Source: Marimonas lutisalis
Lineage (GTDB): Bacteria > Pseudomonadota > Alphaproteobacteria > Rhodobacterales > Rhodobacteraceae
Assembly (NCBI RefSeq): GCF_005434965.1
Contig: NZ_SKCI01000001.1
Coordinates: 1,510,952-1,574,951 of the forward strand
Length of the DNA stretch: 64,000 bases
Direction of reading: 5' to 3'
This document shows positions 42,814 to 51,414 of the stretch, one piece after another. The notes beneath the pieces are model-generated. The model was not told where the DNA came from. It searched no databases and saw nothing but the letters and a program-made list of their open reading frames with translations. Both the position numbers and the translations under genes were made by a program. Numbering within the stretch: the first letter of the stretch is position 1; every line of letters starts with the position of its first letter.

Positions 42814-44409
42814 ATGGTCGATATCGGCACACTGAGCCTTATCATCCTCCTGGCGATGTTCGCATTGCTCGCCATCGGGATGCCCCTGGGGTTTGCCTCG
42901 GCCTTCCTGGCCGTGGTCACCCTGATCCTGAAATTCGATTTCGACATCCTGTTCAGGACCTTCGGACAGGGCCCCTTCTCGGTTCTGGGGCAGGCCGTTT
43001 ATCGGCAGATGACGAACTATGTCCTGATATCCGTGCCGTTATTCATATTCATGGCCGCGCTGCTGGAGCGATCCGGCATCGCGCGGGACATGTACAACTC
43101 TCTAAATCAATGGCTGTCGCGCACCCGCGGCGGTATCGCCATCGTCACCTCGATCATGGCGGTGATCATGGCGGCCATGTCTGGCATCATCGGCGGTGAG
43201 GTGGTTCTTCTGGGGCTTATCGCCCTGCCCCAGATGCTGAGGCTGGGGTACAACCAGAACCTTGCCATCGGCACGATCTGCGCAAGCGGCAGCCTGGGCA
43301 CGATGATCCCGCCCTCGATCGTGCTGATCTTCTATGGTCTTGTAACCGAGACCTCGATCAAGGCGCTGTTCACCGCGTCGTTCCTGCCGGGGTTCATGCT
43401 GGCTTCGTTCTTCATCCTCTACATCATCATTCGCACGCGGCTGAACCCGTCGCTGGCGCCGCTGCCCGAGGAAGATCCGAATGCCCCGAAAGGGGCAGAG
43501 AAAGGCCTGATGTTTCTCGGCTTCGTATCGCGGTTCGGCATGTGGATCGTCGGCGCGCTGATGCTGCGCGCGCTGTTCTTTACCGTGACGGGCGCGAATG
43601 CTGTGACCGAAGGGGTCGATCCGATCTTCCTGGGCATGGTGGCCGACATACCGTGGCTGGTGGGTTTCTTTGCGCTTTTCGCCGTTCTCATGGTGTTCGT
43701 CGCCGGCAAGGAACGCACCGCCAAGGGCTGGGAAATGGGCAAGGGCCTGATCGCGCCTATCGTGGTAATCGGGGTTGTTCTGGGCTCGATCTATGGCGGG
43801 ATCACCGGCATCACCGAGGCCGCGGGCATGGGCGTGGTGGCGGTGTTCGTCATCGGCCTGATCCGCCGGGAAATGACCTTCGAGATCGTCTGGGACAGCC
43901 TGATGCGGACCCTGCGATCGACCGGGACGATCATCTGGGTGACGATCGGCGCCGCCGCGCTGGCCGCGGCCTACACGCTGGCGGGCGGGCCCACCTACGT
44001 GGCCAACATGATCGTGGGATCGGACCTGCCGACGATGGGCGTGATCCTGGTGATGATGGTGATCTTCCTGATCATGGGGATGTTCATGGACTGGATCGGC
44101 ATCGTGTTGCTGATCATGCCGGTCTTCCTGCCGATCGTCGTGCGGCTTCCGGCCGAGGAAATCGGCTGGCTGGGGTCGATCGACGCACGCTACATCCCGA
44201 TCTGGTTCGGCGTGGTCTTCTGCATGAACATGCAGGTCAGCTTCCTGTCGCCGCCCTTTGGCCCCGCGGCCTTCTACCTGAAGTCGGTGGCGCCACCGCA
44301 TATCTCGCTGACGGCAATCTTCCGCGGCTTCCTGCCATTCATCGTGCTGCAGCTGCTGGCGCTGTCGGTGCTGTTGATCTGGCCGCCTATCATTACGCTG
44401 TTCCTGTAA
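42814..44409 (+). CDS. dctM: TRAP transporter large permease, DctM family (enlarged)
   Basis: This 531-residue protein is the sodium-coupled transport subunit. Family blocks are visible (GMPLGFASAFLAVV; SGIIGGEVVLLGLIALPQML; GSLGTMIPPSIVLI; AAGMGVVAVFVIGLIRREM; MGMFMDWIGIVLLIMPVFLP). It is about 100 residues longer than standard DctM because of an insertion with extra hydrophobic segments around residues 225-300. ATG lies 3 bp after dctQ with GGAGAAG before it. A strong terminator follows. Confidence 0.94.
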   Translation: MVDIGTLSLIILLAMFALLAIGMPLGFASAFLAVVTLILKFDFDILFRTFGQGPFSVLGQAVYRQMTNYVLISVPLFIFMAALLERSGIARDMYNSLNQWLSRTRGGIAIVTSIMAVIMAAMSGIIGGEVVLLGLIALPQMLRLGYNQNLAIGTICASGSLGTMIPPSIVLIFYGLVTETSIKALFTASFLPGFMLASFFILYIIIRTRLNPSLAPLPEEDPNAPKGAEKGLMFLGFVSRFGMWIVGALMLRALFFTVTGANAVTEGVDPIFLGMVADIPWLVGFFALFAVLMVFVAGKERTAKGWEMGKGLIAPIVVIGVVLGSIYGGITGITEAAGMGVVAVFVIGLIRREMTFEIVWDSLMRTLRSTGTIIWVTIGAAALAAAYTLAGGPTYVANMIVGSDLPTMGVILVMMVIFLIMGMFMDWIGIVLLIMPVFLPIVVRLPAEEIGWLGSIDARYIPIWFGVVFCMNMQVSFLSPPFGPAAFYLKSVAPPHISLTAIFRGFLPFIVLQLLALSVLLIWPPIITLFL

Positions 44410-44421
44410 GGCAGCGCTGTT

Positions 44422-44449
44422 CCGGGGCGGTTGCCGCCCCGGGCTTTTC
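44422..44449 (+). terminator. Rho-independent terminator after dctM
   Basis: CCGGGGCGG (44422-44430) and CCGCCCCGG (44434-44442) form a perfect 9-bp stem with a TTG loop followed by GCTTTTCT. It should end the TRAP transcript, so the downstream phyH-uxaA operon probably has its own promoter in the 70 bp that follow, or depends on read-through. Confidence 0.78.
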
Positions 44450-44518
44450 TCAACCCTCCGGCACGGACAGTCGCCAGTGTGAATGAGCGGGCCGGTGTTG
44501 TCGCAAGAGGCATGACAC

Positions 44519-45469
44519 ATGGCCCTTTTCCTGACCCGGGATCAGATCGACGCGTTCAACGCGAACGGTGTTCTGGTCGTACCGGATGTTCTGCCGCCGC
44601 AGGTACTGAACGGGGTGAAGGCCGAATACGAGAGCCTGCTCGACGGGCTGTATTCGGCCTGGCATGCCGAAGGCCGCGTACCCGCACCCGAGGGGATGGA
44701 TTTCTGGGACAAGCTCCTGGTCAGCTACGAGGCCGGATGCGACTGGTTCCAGCCGATGGACATTTCCCTGCCGGGCGACGAGATCACGCCGGAGACGCCG
44801 TTTCACTTCGGCCCGGCGGTGTTCGAGATGATCACCTGTTCGCACCTTCTGGACCTTGTCGAAGACCTGATTGGGCCCGAGATCACCTCGAACCCGATTC
44901 AGCACGTGCGCCTGAAGCCGCCGGTGCCCCGGCTGCGAGACGGCGAAATCCGCGCCCATATCGGCGGCACCGACTGGCACCAGGACAAGGCGGTGGCGCA
45001 TGAGGAGGGCGACAACACGCAGATGGTGACGGTCTGGCTGGCGATGAATGATGCGACGGTCGAGAACGGCTGCCTGCAGGTGATCCCGGGCAAGCCGCAG
45101 ATGTATCCGCATTGCCCCAAGACGCAGACCGCCATCGCCGACGGGTTCATTGATCCGGCAAAGGCCGTGCCGCTGCCCGTCAAGGCGGGCGGCGCGGTCA
45201 TTTTCCATCCGCTGACGCCGCATGCATCGCTCGCCAATCTCTCGGACCGGTTCCGCTGGTCCTTCGACATCCGCTTCAACGTGACCGGACAGCCCACTGG
45301 GCGCGGTCATTTCCCCGAATTCGTCGCCCGCTCGCGGGCAAACCCCGAGACCGCGTTGACAGACTGGCGCGATTGGCGCGATCTGTGGGTTGCGGCCCGC
45401 GCGCGCCTGTCGGGCGCGCCGCATATTCCCATTCACCGCTGGACGGGCGACAGCCCAGCCTGCGCCTGA
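44519..45469 (+). CDS. Phytanoyl-CoA dioxygenase (PhyH) family Fe(II)/2-oxoglutarate oxygenase, copy 1
   Basis: This 316-residue double-stranded beta-helix oxygenase shows the iron triad: H-x-D in DWHQDKAV and the distal histidine in PHASLANLSDRFRWSFD, with the following arginine for 2-oxoglutarate. PhyH enzymes hydroxylate diverse small molecules. It heads an operon of sugar-acid enzymes (uxaA, Gfo/Idh/MocA, reductase, SDR), where an oxygenase is unexpected; hydroxylation-driven removal of an O-methyl or other modification of a sugar acid is one possibility. No clear ribosome site precedes the ATG. A second family member is at 57459. Confidence 0.85.
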   Translation: MALFLTRDQIDAFNANGVLVVPDVLPPQVLNGVKAEYESLLDGLYSAWHAEGRVPAPEGMDFWDKLLVSYEAGCDWFQPMDISLPGDEITPETPFHFGPAVFEMITCSHLLDLVEDLIGPEITSNPIQHVRLKPPVPRLRDGEIRAHIGGTDWHQDKAVAHEEGDNTQMVTVWLAMNDATVENGCLQVIPGKPQMYPHCPKTQTAIADGFIDPAKAVPLPVKAGGAVIFHPLTPHASLANLSDRFRWSFDIRFNVTGQPTGRGHFPEFVARSRANPETALTDWRDWRDLWVAARARLSGAPHIPIHRWTGDSPACA

Positions 45470-45496
45470 CCACCCCCCCAAGCCGGAAATACCGCC

Positions 45497-46987
45497 ATGA
45501 AAACCGTCCGCCTGTCAGATGCCGACAATGTCGTTACCGCCGTCACCCAGCTTCAGGCCGGAGATGACGGCGCAACCCAACTGATCCCGCGCGGCCACAA
45601 GATGGCCACGCAGCCTATTGCCAGGGGCGAAGCAGTGCGGAAATACGCGCAGGTGATCGGCTATGCCTCGGAGGATATTCCGGCGGGCGCGCATGTGCAC
45701 ACGCACAACCTTGAATTTCGCAATGTGGAGGCCGAATACGAGTTCGGCACTAATCTGCGCCCCGTCGCCCCTGCCGCAAAGCAAGACACGTTCATGGGCT
45801 ATCGGCGCGCCACGGGCCAGGTGGGCACGCGAAACTATATCGCGGTTCTGACCTCGGTGAATTGTTCGGCCACCGCCGCGCGCATGATCGCGGATCATTT
45901 CACGCCCGAGGTTCTGGCGCCCTACCCGAACGTCGATGGCGTGGTCGCCTTCGTGCATGGCACGGGCTGTGGCATGGCCGGATCGGGCGACGGGTTCGAG
46001 GCGCTGCAACGCGTGATGTGGGGCTATGCCCGAAACCCCAACGTGGGCGGAGTTCTGATGGCCGGGCTGGGCTGCGAGATGAACCAGATCGACTGGCTGG
46101 TCGAGGCCTATGGCCTGACGCCGGGGCCGCTTTTCCAGGCGATGAACATCCAGGATGTGGGCGGGCTGCGCAAGACCGTCGAGCTGGGCATCAAGAAGAT
46201 CGAGGCGATGCTGCCGATCGTGAACCAGGCGCAGCGCGAGGAGTGTCCGGCCTCGGAGTTGATGGTGGCGTTGCAATGCGGTGGCTCGGACGCATGGTCG
46301 GGGATCACCGCCAACCCGGCTGTTGGGCATGCCTGCGACCTGCTTGTGGCGCAGGGCGGCACAGGGGTTCTGGCGGAGACGCCCGAGATCTATGGCGCCG
46401 AGCACCTGCTGACCGCCCGTGCCGTCAGCCCCGAGGTGGGTGAAAAGCTGATTGGCCTGATCCGCTGGTGGGAGGATTATACCGCGCGCAACCACGGCAG
46501 CATGGACAACAACCCCAGCCCCGGCAACAAGAAGGGTGGGCTGACCACGATCCTGGAAAAATCTCTGGGCGCCGCGGCCAAGGGGGGCACCACGCCTCTG
46601 ACCGGTGTCTACAAATACGCCGAGCCGGTGACCGCAAAGGGGTTCACCTTCATGGATAGCCCCGGCTACGACCCGGCCAGCGTGACCGGCCAGATCGCCA
46701 GCGGCTGCAATCTTGTGTGCTTTACCACCGGGCGCGGATCGGCCTTTGGTGCGAAGCCGAGCCCGTCGATGAAAGTGGCCACGAACACCGAGATGTACGA
46801 ACGCATGACCGAGGACATGGACATCAACGCGGGTCGTATCCTGACAGGCGATGCCAGTGTCGAAGAGGTGGGCCGCGAAATCTACGAGATGTGGCTGCGC
46901 ATGGCCTCGGGCGAGGCGTCGAAATCCGAAGCGCAGGGCCTGGGCGACTACGAGTTCGTGCCGTGGCAGATCGGAGCCGTGATGTGA
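45497..46987 (+). CDS. uxaA: UxaA-family dehydratase (altronate/galactarate dehydratase-like)
   Basis: This 496-residue protein has the full UxaA architecture: an N-terminal SAF-like domain (IPRGHKMATQPIARGEAV) and a large catalytic domain with FMGYRRATGQVGTRNYIAV, HGTGCGM, AGLGCEMNQ and QCGGSDAWSGITANPA. Members dehydrate altronate, galactarate, or related aldonates to 2-keto-3-deoxy acids; some act on L-fuconate or D-arabinonate. With a 2-keto-3-deoxy-fuconate-like dehydrogenase in the same operon, an aldonate such as L-fuconate or L-galactonate is at least as likely as altronate. It overlaps the next gene by 4 bp. Confidence 0.88.
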   Translation: MKTVRLSDADNVVTAVTQLQAGDDGATQLIPRGHKMATQPIARGEAVRKYAQVIGYASEDIPAGAHVHTHNLEFRNVEAEYEFGTNLRPVAPAAKQDTFMGYRRATGQVGTRNYIAVLTSVNCSATAARMIADHFTPEVLAPYPNVDGVVAFVHGTGCGMAGSGDGFEALQRVMWGYARNPNVGGVLMAGLGCEMNQIDWLVEAYGLTPGPLFQAMNIQDVGGLRKTVELGIKKIEAMLPIVNQAQREECPASELMVALQCGGSDAWSGITANPAVGHACDLLVAQGGTGVLAETPEIYGAEHLLTARAVSPEVGEKLIGLIRWWEDYTARNHGSMDNNPSPGNKKGGLTTILEKSLGAAAKGGTTPLTGVYKYAEPVTAKGFTFMDSPGYDPASVTGQIASGCNLVCFTTGRGSAFGAKPSPSMKVATNTEMYERMTEDMDINAGRILTGDASVEEVGREIYEMWLRMASGEASKSEAQGLGDYEFVPWQIGAVM

Positions 46988-48048
46988 CCACCCCCCTGCC
47001 CCTTTGCGTGATCGGCGGCGGCGTGATCGGCCTGCGCCATGCCGAGGTTTCGGCCGTTTCGCCCCGGATCGAGTTGACCGCGATCGTCGAGCCCGATGAG
47101 ACGCGGCAGAAGGACCTGCGGGATATGGGCCTGCCTGTCGTGACATCGGTCGGGGATGTGCCGGACCGAACCCGAGCGGCCATCGTCGCGACGCCGACGC
47201 CCGCGCATCTGGCCTCGACCCGGGCGGCGCTTGAGCGCGGCTGGCCGGTGATCGCGGAAAAACCGCTGGCCGAGACCCTGGATGCGGCACGCGCACTGAT
47301 CGCGGCGGCCGAGGCCGCGGACCTGCCGCTTTTCACCGGGCATCATCGCCGCTGTCATCCGTTTTCGCTGTCGGCCCGGGATGCCCTTGGGCAGATCGGG
47401 GCGCCGGTGGGCGTGCAGGGCCTGTGGTCATTGCGCAAGCACGACACATACTATGATGTGCCGTGGCGCACACAGCCCGGTGCCGGGCCGCTGCTGACCA
47501 ATCTCAGCCATGAAATCGACCTTTTGGGCTTTCTCTTTGGACGGGTGACCGAAGCGACCGCGCTGATCTCTTCGGCGCGGCGCGGGTTCGAGATCGAGGA
47601 CAGCGCGGCGATTTCCCTGCGCTTCGACAATGGCGCGCTGGGATCGTTTCTGATGTCGGATGCCGGCGCGTCGCCCTGGGCTTTCGAGGCGGCGAGTGGC
47701 GAGAACCCGGCGATTGCCGCATCGGGCGAGGATTACCTGCGCTTTGTCGGCACCGAGGGCGCGCTGGCCTTTCCATCGCTGACCTTCTGGGGGCGGTCGG
47801 CACCGGGGGAGATCGAGTGGAGCAAACCGCTGCGTCGCCGCGAGGGTCAGAGCTTTGACCGGGTCGATCCGTTGTTGGAGCAGATCGAACGCTTCGCGCG
47901 GGTTGTCGCGGGCGGCGCAGATGACGTGCTGTGCACTGGGCAGGACGGGCTCGATGCGCTGGAAATGACACTCGCCGTCGCCCTGTCTGCGCGACAGGGC
48001 GCACCGGTGGCCCGCGGGGCCGTGCCGGGCGATTACAGCGGCGTCTGA
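46984..48048 (+). CDS. Gfo/Idh/MocA family sugar (acid) dehydrogenase
   Basis: This 354-residue protein begins at a GTG overlapping the uxaA stop (GTGA), directly before the Rossmann motif VIGGGVIGLRHAE. The EKP motif is in IAEKPLAETL near residue 93, and the substrate-domain motif LTNLSHEIDLLGFLFG near 168 holds the catalytic lysine/histidine region. Such enzymes oxidise aldoses, inositols and, in one case, D-apiose. It probably supplies or modifies the aldonate used by UxaA. Confidence 0.85.
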   Translation: MTTPLPLCVIGGGVIGLRHAEVSAVSPRIELTAIVEPDETRQKDLRDMGLPVVTSVGDVPDRTRAAIVATPTPAHLASTRAALERGWPVIAEKPLAETLDAARALIAAAEAADLPLFTGHHRRCHPFSLSARDALGQIGAPVGVQGLWSLRKHDTYYDVPWRTQPGAGPLLTNLSHEIDLLGFLFGRVTEATALISSARRGFEIEDSAAISLRFDNGALGSFLMSDAGASPWAFEAASGENPAIAASGEDYLRFVGTEGALAFPSLTFWGRSAPGEIEWSKPLRRREGQSFDRVDPLLEQIERFARVVAGGADDVLCTGQDGLDALEMTLAVALSARQGAPVARGAVPGDYSGV

Positions 48049-48060
48049 CAGGAGGAAGAC

Positions 48061-48951
48061 ATGACGAAACCCCGTATCGGATTTATTGGCCTGGGCCTTA
48101 TGGGCCGGGCGATGGTGGAATGCCTGCAGGGCGCGGGCTATGGCGTGACGGTGCTGGGCCACCGTGACCGCAGCGGGATCGAGGAAGCGGTGGCGCGTGG
48201 CGCTACCGAGGCCAGTACAGCCCGCGACCTGGCCGAGGCGAGCGACATCGTGATGATCTGTGTCGGCACCTCGGAGCAGGTGGAAGCCCGCATTTATGGA
48301 GATGACGGCGTCCTGGCCGCGGCGCGCGAGGGGCTGGTGGTGATCGATTTCGGCACGTCCCTGCCCGCCTCGACCCTGAAGATCGGGGCGGATATGGCCG
48401 ACAAGGGGGCCGCTTATCTGGATGCGCCGCTGGGGCGGACGCCGGCGCATGCGAAGGACGGCAAGCTCAACATCATGGGCGCGGGCGACAAGGCCGCCTT
48501 TGACAGGGTGAAGCCGGTTCTGGATGTGCTGGGCGAAAACGTCTTTCACCTGGGCAAGCTGGGCAATGGCCACACGATCAAGCTGATCAACAATTTCTAC
48601 GCCATGACCACGGCGATGGCGATGTCGGAAGCCTTTGCCGTGGCCGATGCCTCGGGGATCGAGCGGCAGGCGCTTTACGAGGTTCTGGCCGCCGGCCCCA
48701 ACCATTCGGGCATGATGGATTTCATCCGCAACTACGCTACCGAGGGCCAGATCGACCTGGCCTTTTCGGTGGCCAACGCGGCCAAGGATGTGGGGTATTA
48801 CGCGCAGATGACCGCCGATCTGGAGCGCCATAGCCGGATGTCGGGCGCGGCCCTTGCCACGCTGCGCGAGGCCCGCGATGGCGGCGATGGCGATCTGATG
48901 GTGCCGCAGATGGTCGACTGGATGGCAAGACACCTGGGAGAGAAACCATGA
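48061..48951 (+). CDS. 3-hydroxyisobutyrate dehydrogenase/tartronate semialdehyde reductase family protein, copy 1
   Basis: This 296-residue beta-hydroxyacid dehydrogenase has GFIGLGLMGRAMVE at the N-terminus, the DAPLGRTPAHA segment where the family has DAPVSGG, and the catalytic lysine region GNGHTIKLINNFY. Instead of the usual WNRT after the second strand it reads LGHRDR. Members reduce tartronate semialdehyde or oxidise 3-hydroxy acids. A paralog sharing the GHR and LGRTP features lies at 58379. It overlaps the next SDR by 4 bp. Confidence 0.87.
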   Translation: MTKPRIGFIGLGLMGRAMVECLQGAGYGVTVLGHRDRSGIEEAVARGATEASTARDLAEASDIVMICVGTSEQVEARIYGDDGVLAAAREGLVVIDFGTSLPASTLKIGADMADKGAAYLDAPLGRTPAHAKDGKLNIMGAGDKAAFDRVKPVLDVLGENVFHLGKLGNGHTIKLINNFYAMTTAMAMSEAFAVADASGIERQALYEVLAAGPNHSGMMDFIRNYATEGQIDLAFSVANAAKDVGYYAQMTADLERHSRMSGAALATLREARDGGDGDLMVPQMVDWMARHLGEKP

Positions 48952-49673
48952 GACTGACCGGCAAGCGTGCCTTCATCACCGCCGCGGGCCAAGGGATCGG
49001 CCGCGCGATTGCCGAGGCCTATGCCCGCGAAGGCGCGGCGGTGACGGCGACGGACCTGAACGCCGACCTGCTGGAGGGGCTGGAAGGCGCGGAGACCTTT
49101 GCCCTCGACGTGACCGACAAGGCGGTGCTGCGGCGGACGATCGAGGCGGCACGGCCCGACATCCTGGTCAATTGCGCGGGCTTCGTGCATTCCGGCACCA
49201 TCCTGGAGGCCACCGACGACGAGTTCGATTTCGCCTTCGGCCTGAACGTGCGGTCGCAGTTCCACGCCATGCAGGCCGCCCTGCCCGGCATGATCGAGCG
49301 CGGCGGCGGATCGATCGTCAATATCGCCTCGGTGGCCAGTTCGATCGTCGCCGCGCCCAACCGCTGCATCTATGGCGCGTCGAAGGCCGCCGTGATCGGG
49401 CTTACGAAATCGGTGGCGCTCGACTATGTCACGCACGGTATCCGGGTGAACGCGATCTGCCCCGGCACGGTCGACAGCCCCTCGCTGCATGACCGGTTGC
49501 GCGCGATGGGCGATTACGAGGCCGCCTACAATGCCTTTGTCGCGCGCCAGCCAATGGGCCGGATCGGCACGGCCGAAGAAATCGCGCAACTCGCCATCTA
49601 CCTCGGCTCGGACGAAAGCGCGTTCACGACCGGACAGGCGCATGTGATCGACGGGGGGTGGGCCACGGGCTGA
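48948..49673 (+). CDS. SDR, 2-keto-3-deoxy-L-fuconate dehydrogenase-like
   Basis: This 241-residue SDR matches the DHRS6/2-keto-3-deoxy-L-fuconate dehydrogenase group closely: ILVNCAGFVHSGTILE, LNVRSQF, NIASVASSIVAAPNRCIYGASKAAV and CPGTVDSPSLHDRL are hallmark stretches. Those bacterial enzymes oxidise C4 of a 2-keto-3-deoxy sugar acid to the 2,4-diketo acid, which an FAH-family hydrolase then cleaves; such a hydrolase is encoded at 39129. The cofactor motif is TAAGQGIGRA with Asp in ATDLN, indicating NAD. Confidence 0.87.
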   Translation: MRLTGKRAFITAAGQGIGRAIAEAYAREGAAVTATDLNADLLEGLEGAETFALDVTDKAVLRRTIEAARPDILVNCAGFVHSGTILEATDDEFDFAFGLNVRSQFHAMQAALPGMIERGGGSIVNIASVASSIVAAPNRCIYGASKAAVIGLTKSVALDYVTHGIRVNAICPGTVDSPSLHDRLRAMGDYEAAYNAFVARQPMGRIGTAEEIAQLAIYLGSDESAFTTGQAHVIDGGWATG

Positions 49674-49676
49674 GCC

Positions 49677-50567
49677 ATGGCAATCGCGAAACCCAGAGAG
49701 GAGCGTACCGCTGCCGGCGTGATGATGATGGCGCTGGCCGTGGTCGGCTTTACCTGCATCGACACCACCGCCAAGTGGCTGATCCTAGGCGGGCTTCCGG
49801 TGCTACAGGTGGTGTTCGCGCGCTATTTCGGCCATTTCATCGTCGCGCTGGCGATATACCTGCCGCAGGAAGGGCTGCAGGTGTTCCGCTCGAACCGGCC
49901 GTTCCTGCAATTGCTGCGCTCGTTTTTCCTGTTGGGCAGCACGGTCCTAAATTTCCAGGCACTGAACCACCTGCCGATCACGGTGACAACAACGATCATG
50001 TTTTCAGGGCCCATCGTGGTGACCTTGCTGGCCATCCCGATGCTGGGCGAAAGGGTTGGGCTGCGCCGCATCGCGGCGGTCTGCACAGGGTTCGCGGGTG
50101 TGCTGGTGGTGATGCAGCCTTGGGGGGCCGAGTTTCATCCAGCGATGTTTTTCAGCCTCGGCGCGCTGTGCATGGCGTCGATGTATTTCATCATGACGCG
50201 GATGCTGGCCGGGCTGGAGGGCAATTCGACCCAGCAGATCTGGGCCAGTTTCGTGGCCGCCCTTGCGCTCTTGCCCTTTGTCATTCCCGGCTGGGCGTGG
50301 CCGTCGCATCCATTGCAATGGGTGATGTTCGGCATGATCGGCGTATTCGGCGCCTCGGGCCATATCGCGGCGGTGATTGCGCACCGCTGGGCGGATGCGT
50401 CGATCCTGGCGCCGGTGATCTATATCCAGGTTTTTCTGGCGGCGCTGGCGGGCATTCTGGTTTTCGATACCTGGCCCACTGTCTGGACGCTGGGCGGCGG
50501 CGCGATCATTATCGCCTCAGGGCTCTATATCTGGCAGCGTGAGCGCGCCAAGGCTCAGTCCTCGTAA
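49677..50567 (+). CDS. EamA/DMT-family transporter
   Basis: This 296-residue protein has about ten hydrophobic segments arranged as two EamA repeats (FTCIDTTAKWLILGGLPVLQ in the first; LGALCMASMYFIMTRMLAG in the second). Family members export amino acids or metabolites; the substrate is unknown. It starts 3 bp after the SDR and ends in a 13-bp overlap with the convergent udh gene. Confidence 0.87.
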   Translation: MAIAKPREERTAAGVMMMALAVVGFTCIDTTAKWLILGGLPVLQVVFARYFGHFIVALAIYLPQEGLQVFRSNRPFLQLLRSFFLLGSTVLNFQALNHLPITVTTTIMFSGPIVVTLLAIPMLGERVGLRRIAAVCTGFAGVLVVMQPWGAEFHPAMFFSLGALCMASMYFIMTRMLAGLEGNSTQQIWASFVAALALLPFVIPGWAWPSHPLQWVMFGMIGVFGASGHIAAVIAHRWADASILAPVIYIQVFLAALAGILVFDTWPTVWTLGGGAIIIASGLYIWQRERAKAQSS

Positions 50568-51349
50568 TGGCCGGCCTTGGCGAACCCACCGCCCTGGTAT
50601 TTCACCGCCGGATCATTGGGATCATCCGGTTCGAAATCGGCGAACTTGGCCGCGAACTGTTCGGAACTGTCCTGCGGCTGCCAGCCGAGATAGGCCGCCT
50701 TGCCATTGTCCCACCAGCTTTCGCGGTTGTCCGAGACACCGTAGACGACCGGGCAGCCAAGGCGCGGAGAAAAGAGCATCCGTTCGATCAGGCGCAGCAT
50801 GTCGCGGTCGCTCATCCAGGTGGCCATCATGCGGCGGTCTTTCGGTTCCGGAAAAAGCGATCCGATCCGCACGATCAGACTCTCGATGCCGAATTTCTTC
50901 CAGTAGTATTTCGCCAACGCCTCGCCATAGGCTTTCGACACGCCATAGATGCTGTCCGGCAGGATTTCGGCATCGGCGTCGATGCGATTTTCGCGCGGGT
51001 GAAACCCGATGGCGTGGTTGGAACTGGCAAAGAGGATGCGCTTTACACCCGCCTTCCGCGCGGCTTCGTAGACGTTGTAGGTGCCCTTGACGTTGACCTC
51101 GTGGATCAGCTCGGCGCGGTTCTCGGTCGAGATGCCGCCGAAATGCAGGATCGCGTCGCAGCCCTCGACGATCCGGGCGACGGCGGCCGGATCGGTCAGA
51201 TCGCCCATGACCCAGGTTTCGCCATCGGCGCGCGGCATGTCCGGCTCGCTGACATCGCTGAGCCGCATGGTGACCTTCAATTCGTGCAGCATCGGCCGCA
51301 ACAGCGTACCGATCCCGCCCGAGGCCCCTGTCATTACCACCTGCTGCAT
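50555..51349 (-). CDS. udh: Uronate dehydrogenase
   Basis: This 264-residue extended-type SDR matches uronate dehydrogenase, which oxidises D-galacturonate or D-glucuronate to the aldarolactone with NAD. The cofactor motif TGASGGIG, the SSNHAIGFHPRENR segment, catalytic YGVSK and C-terminal WWDN…YLGWQP are shared with the Agrobacterium enzyme. It diverges from the galactarolactone cycloisomerase gene, which uses its product; only 65 bp separate them. It is the sole leftward gene in the rightward block. Confidence 0.9.
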   Translation of the reverse strand: MQQVVMTGASGGIGTLLRPMLHELKVTMRLSDVSEPDMPRADGETWVMGDLTDPAAVARIVEGCDAILHFGGISTENRAELIHEVNVKGTYNVYEAARKAGVKRILFASSNHAIGFHPRENRIDADAEILPDSIYGVSKAYGEALAKYYWKKFGIESLIVRIGSLFPEPKDRRMMATWMSDRDMLRLIERMLFSPRLGCPVVYGVSDNRESWWDNGKAAYLGWQPQDSSEQFAAKFADFEPDDPNDPAVKYQGGGFAKAGHYED

Positions 51350-51414
51350 TGTCGTGCCTCCTCTGCCATGATGGAGGCAGCCTAGCAGCCTATTGCCCGA
51401 GCGAAAGACCCAGG

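Noticed and set aside
45497-46987. Strict altronate dehydratase assignment for the UxaA-family gene
   Set aside because: Neither UxaB- nor UxaC-type genes are nearby, while 2-keto-3-deoxy-fuconate-type dehydrogenase and hydrolase are; specificity left open.
51355-51379. TGCCTCC/GGAGGCA inverted repeat between udh and gci
   Set aside because: One arm is simply the ribosome-binding site of udh; the 11-base spacer and short arms give no convincing regulatory case.
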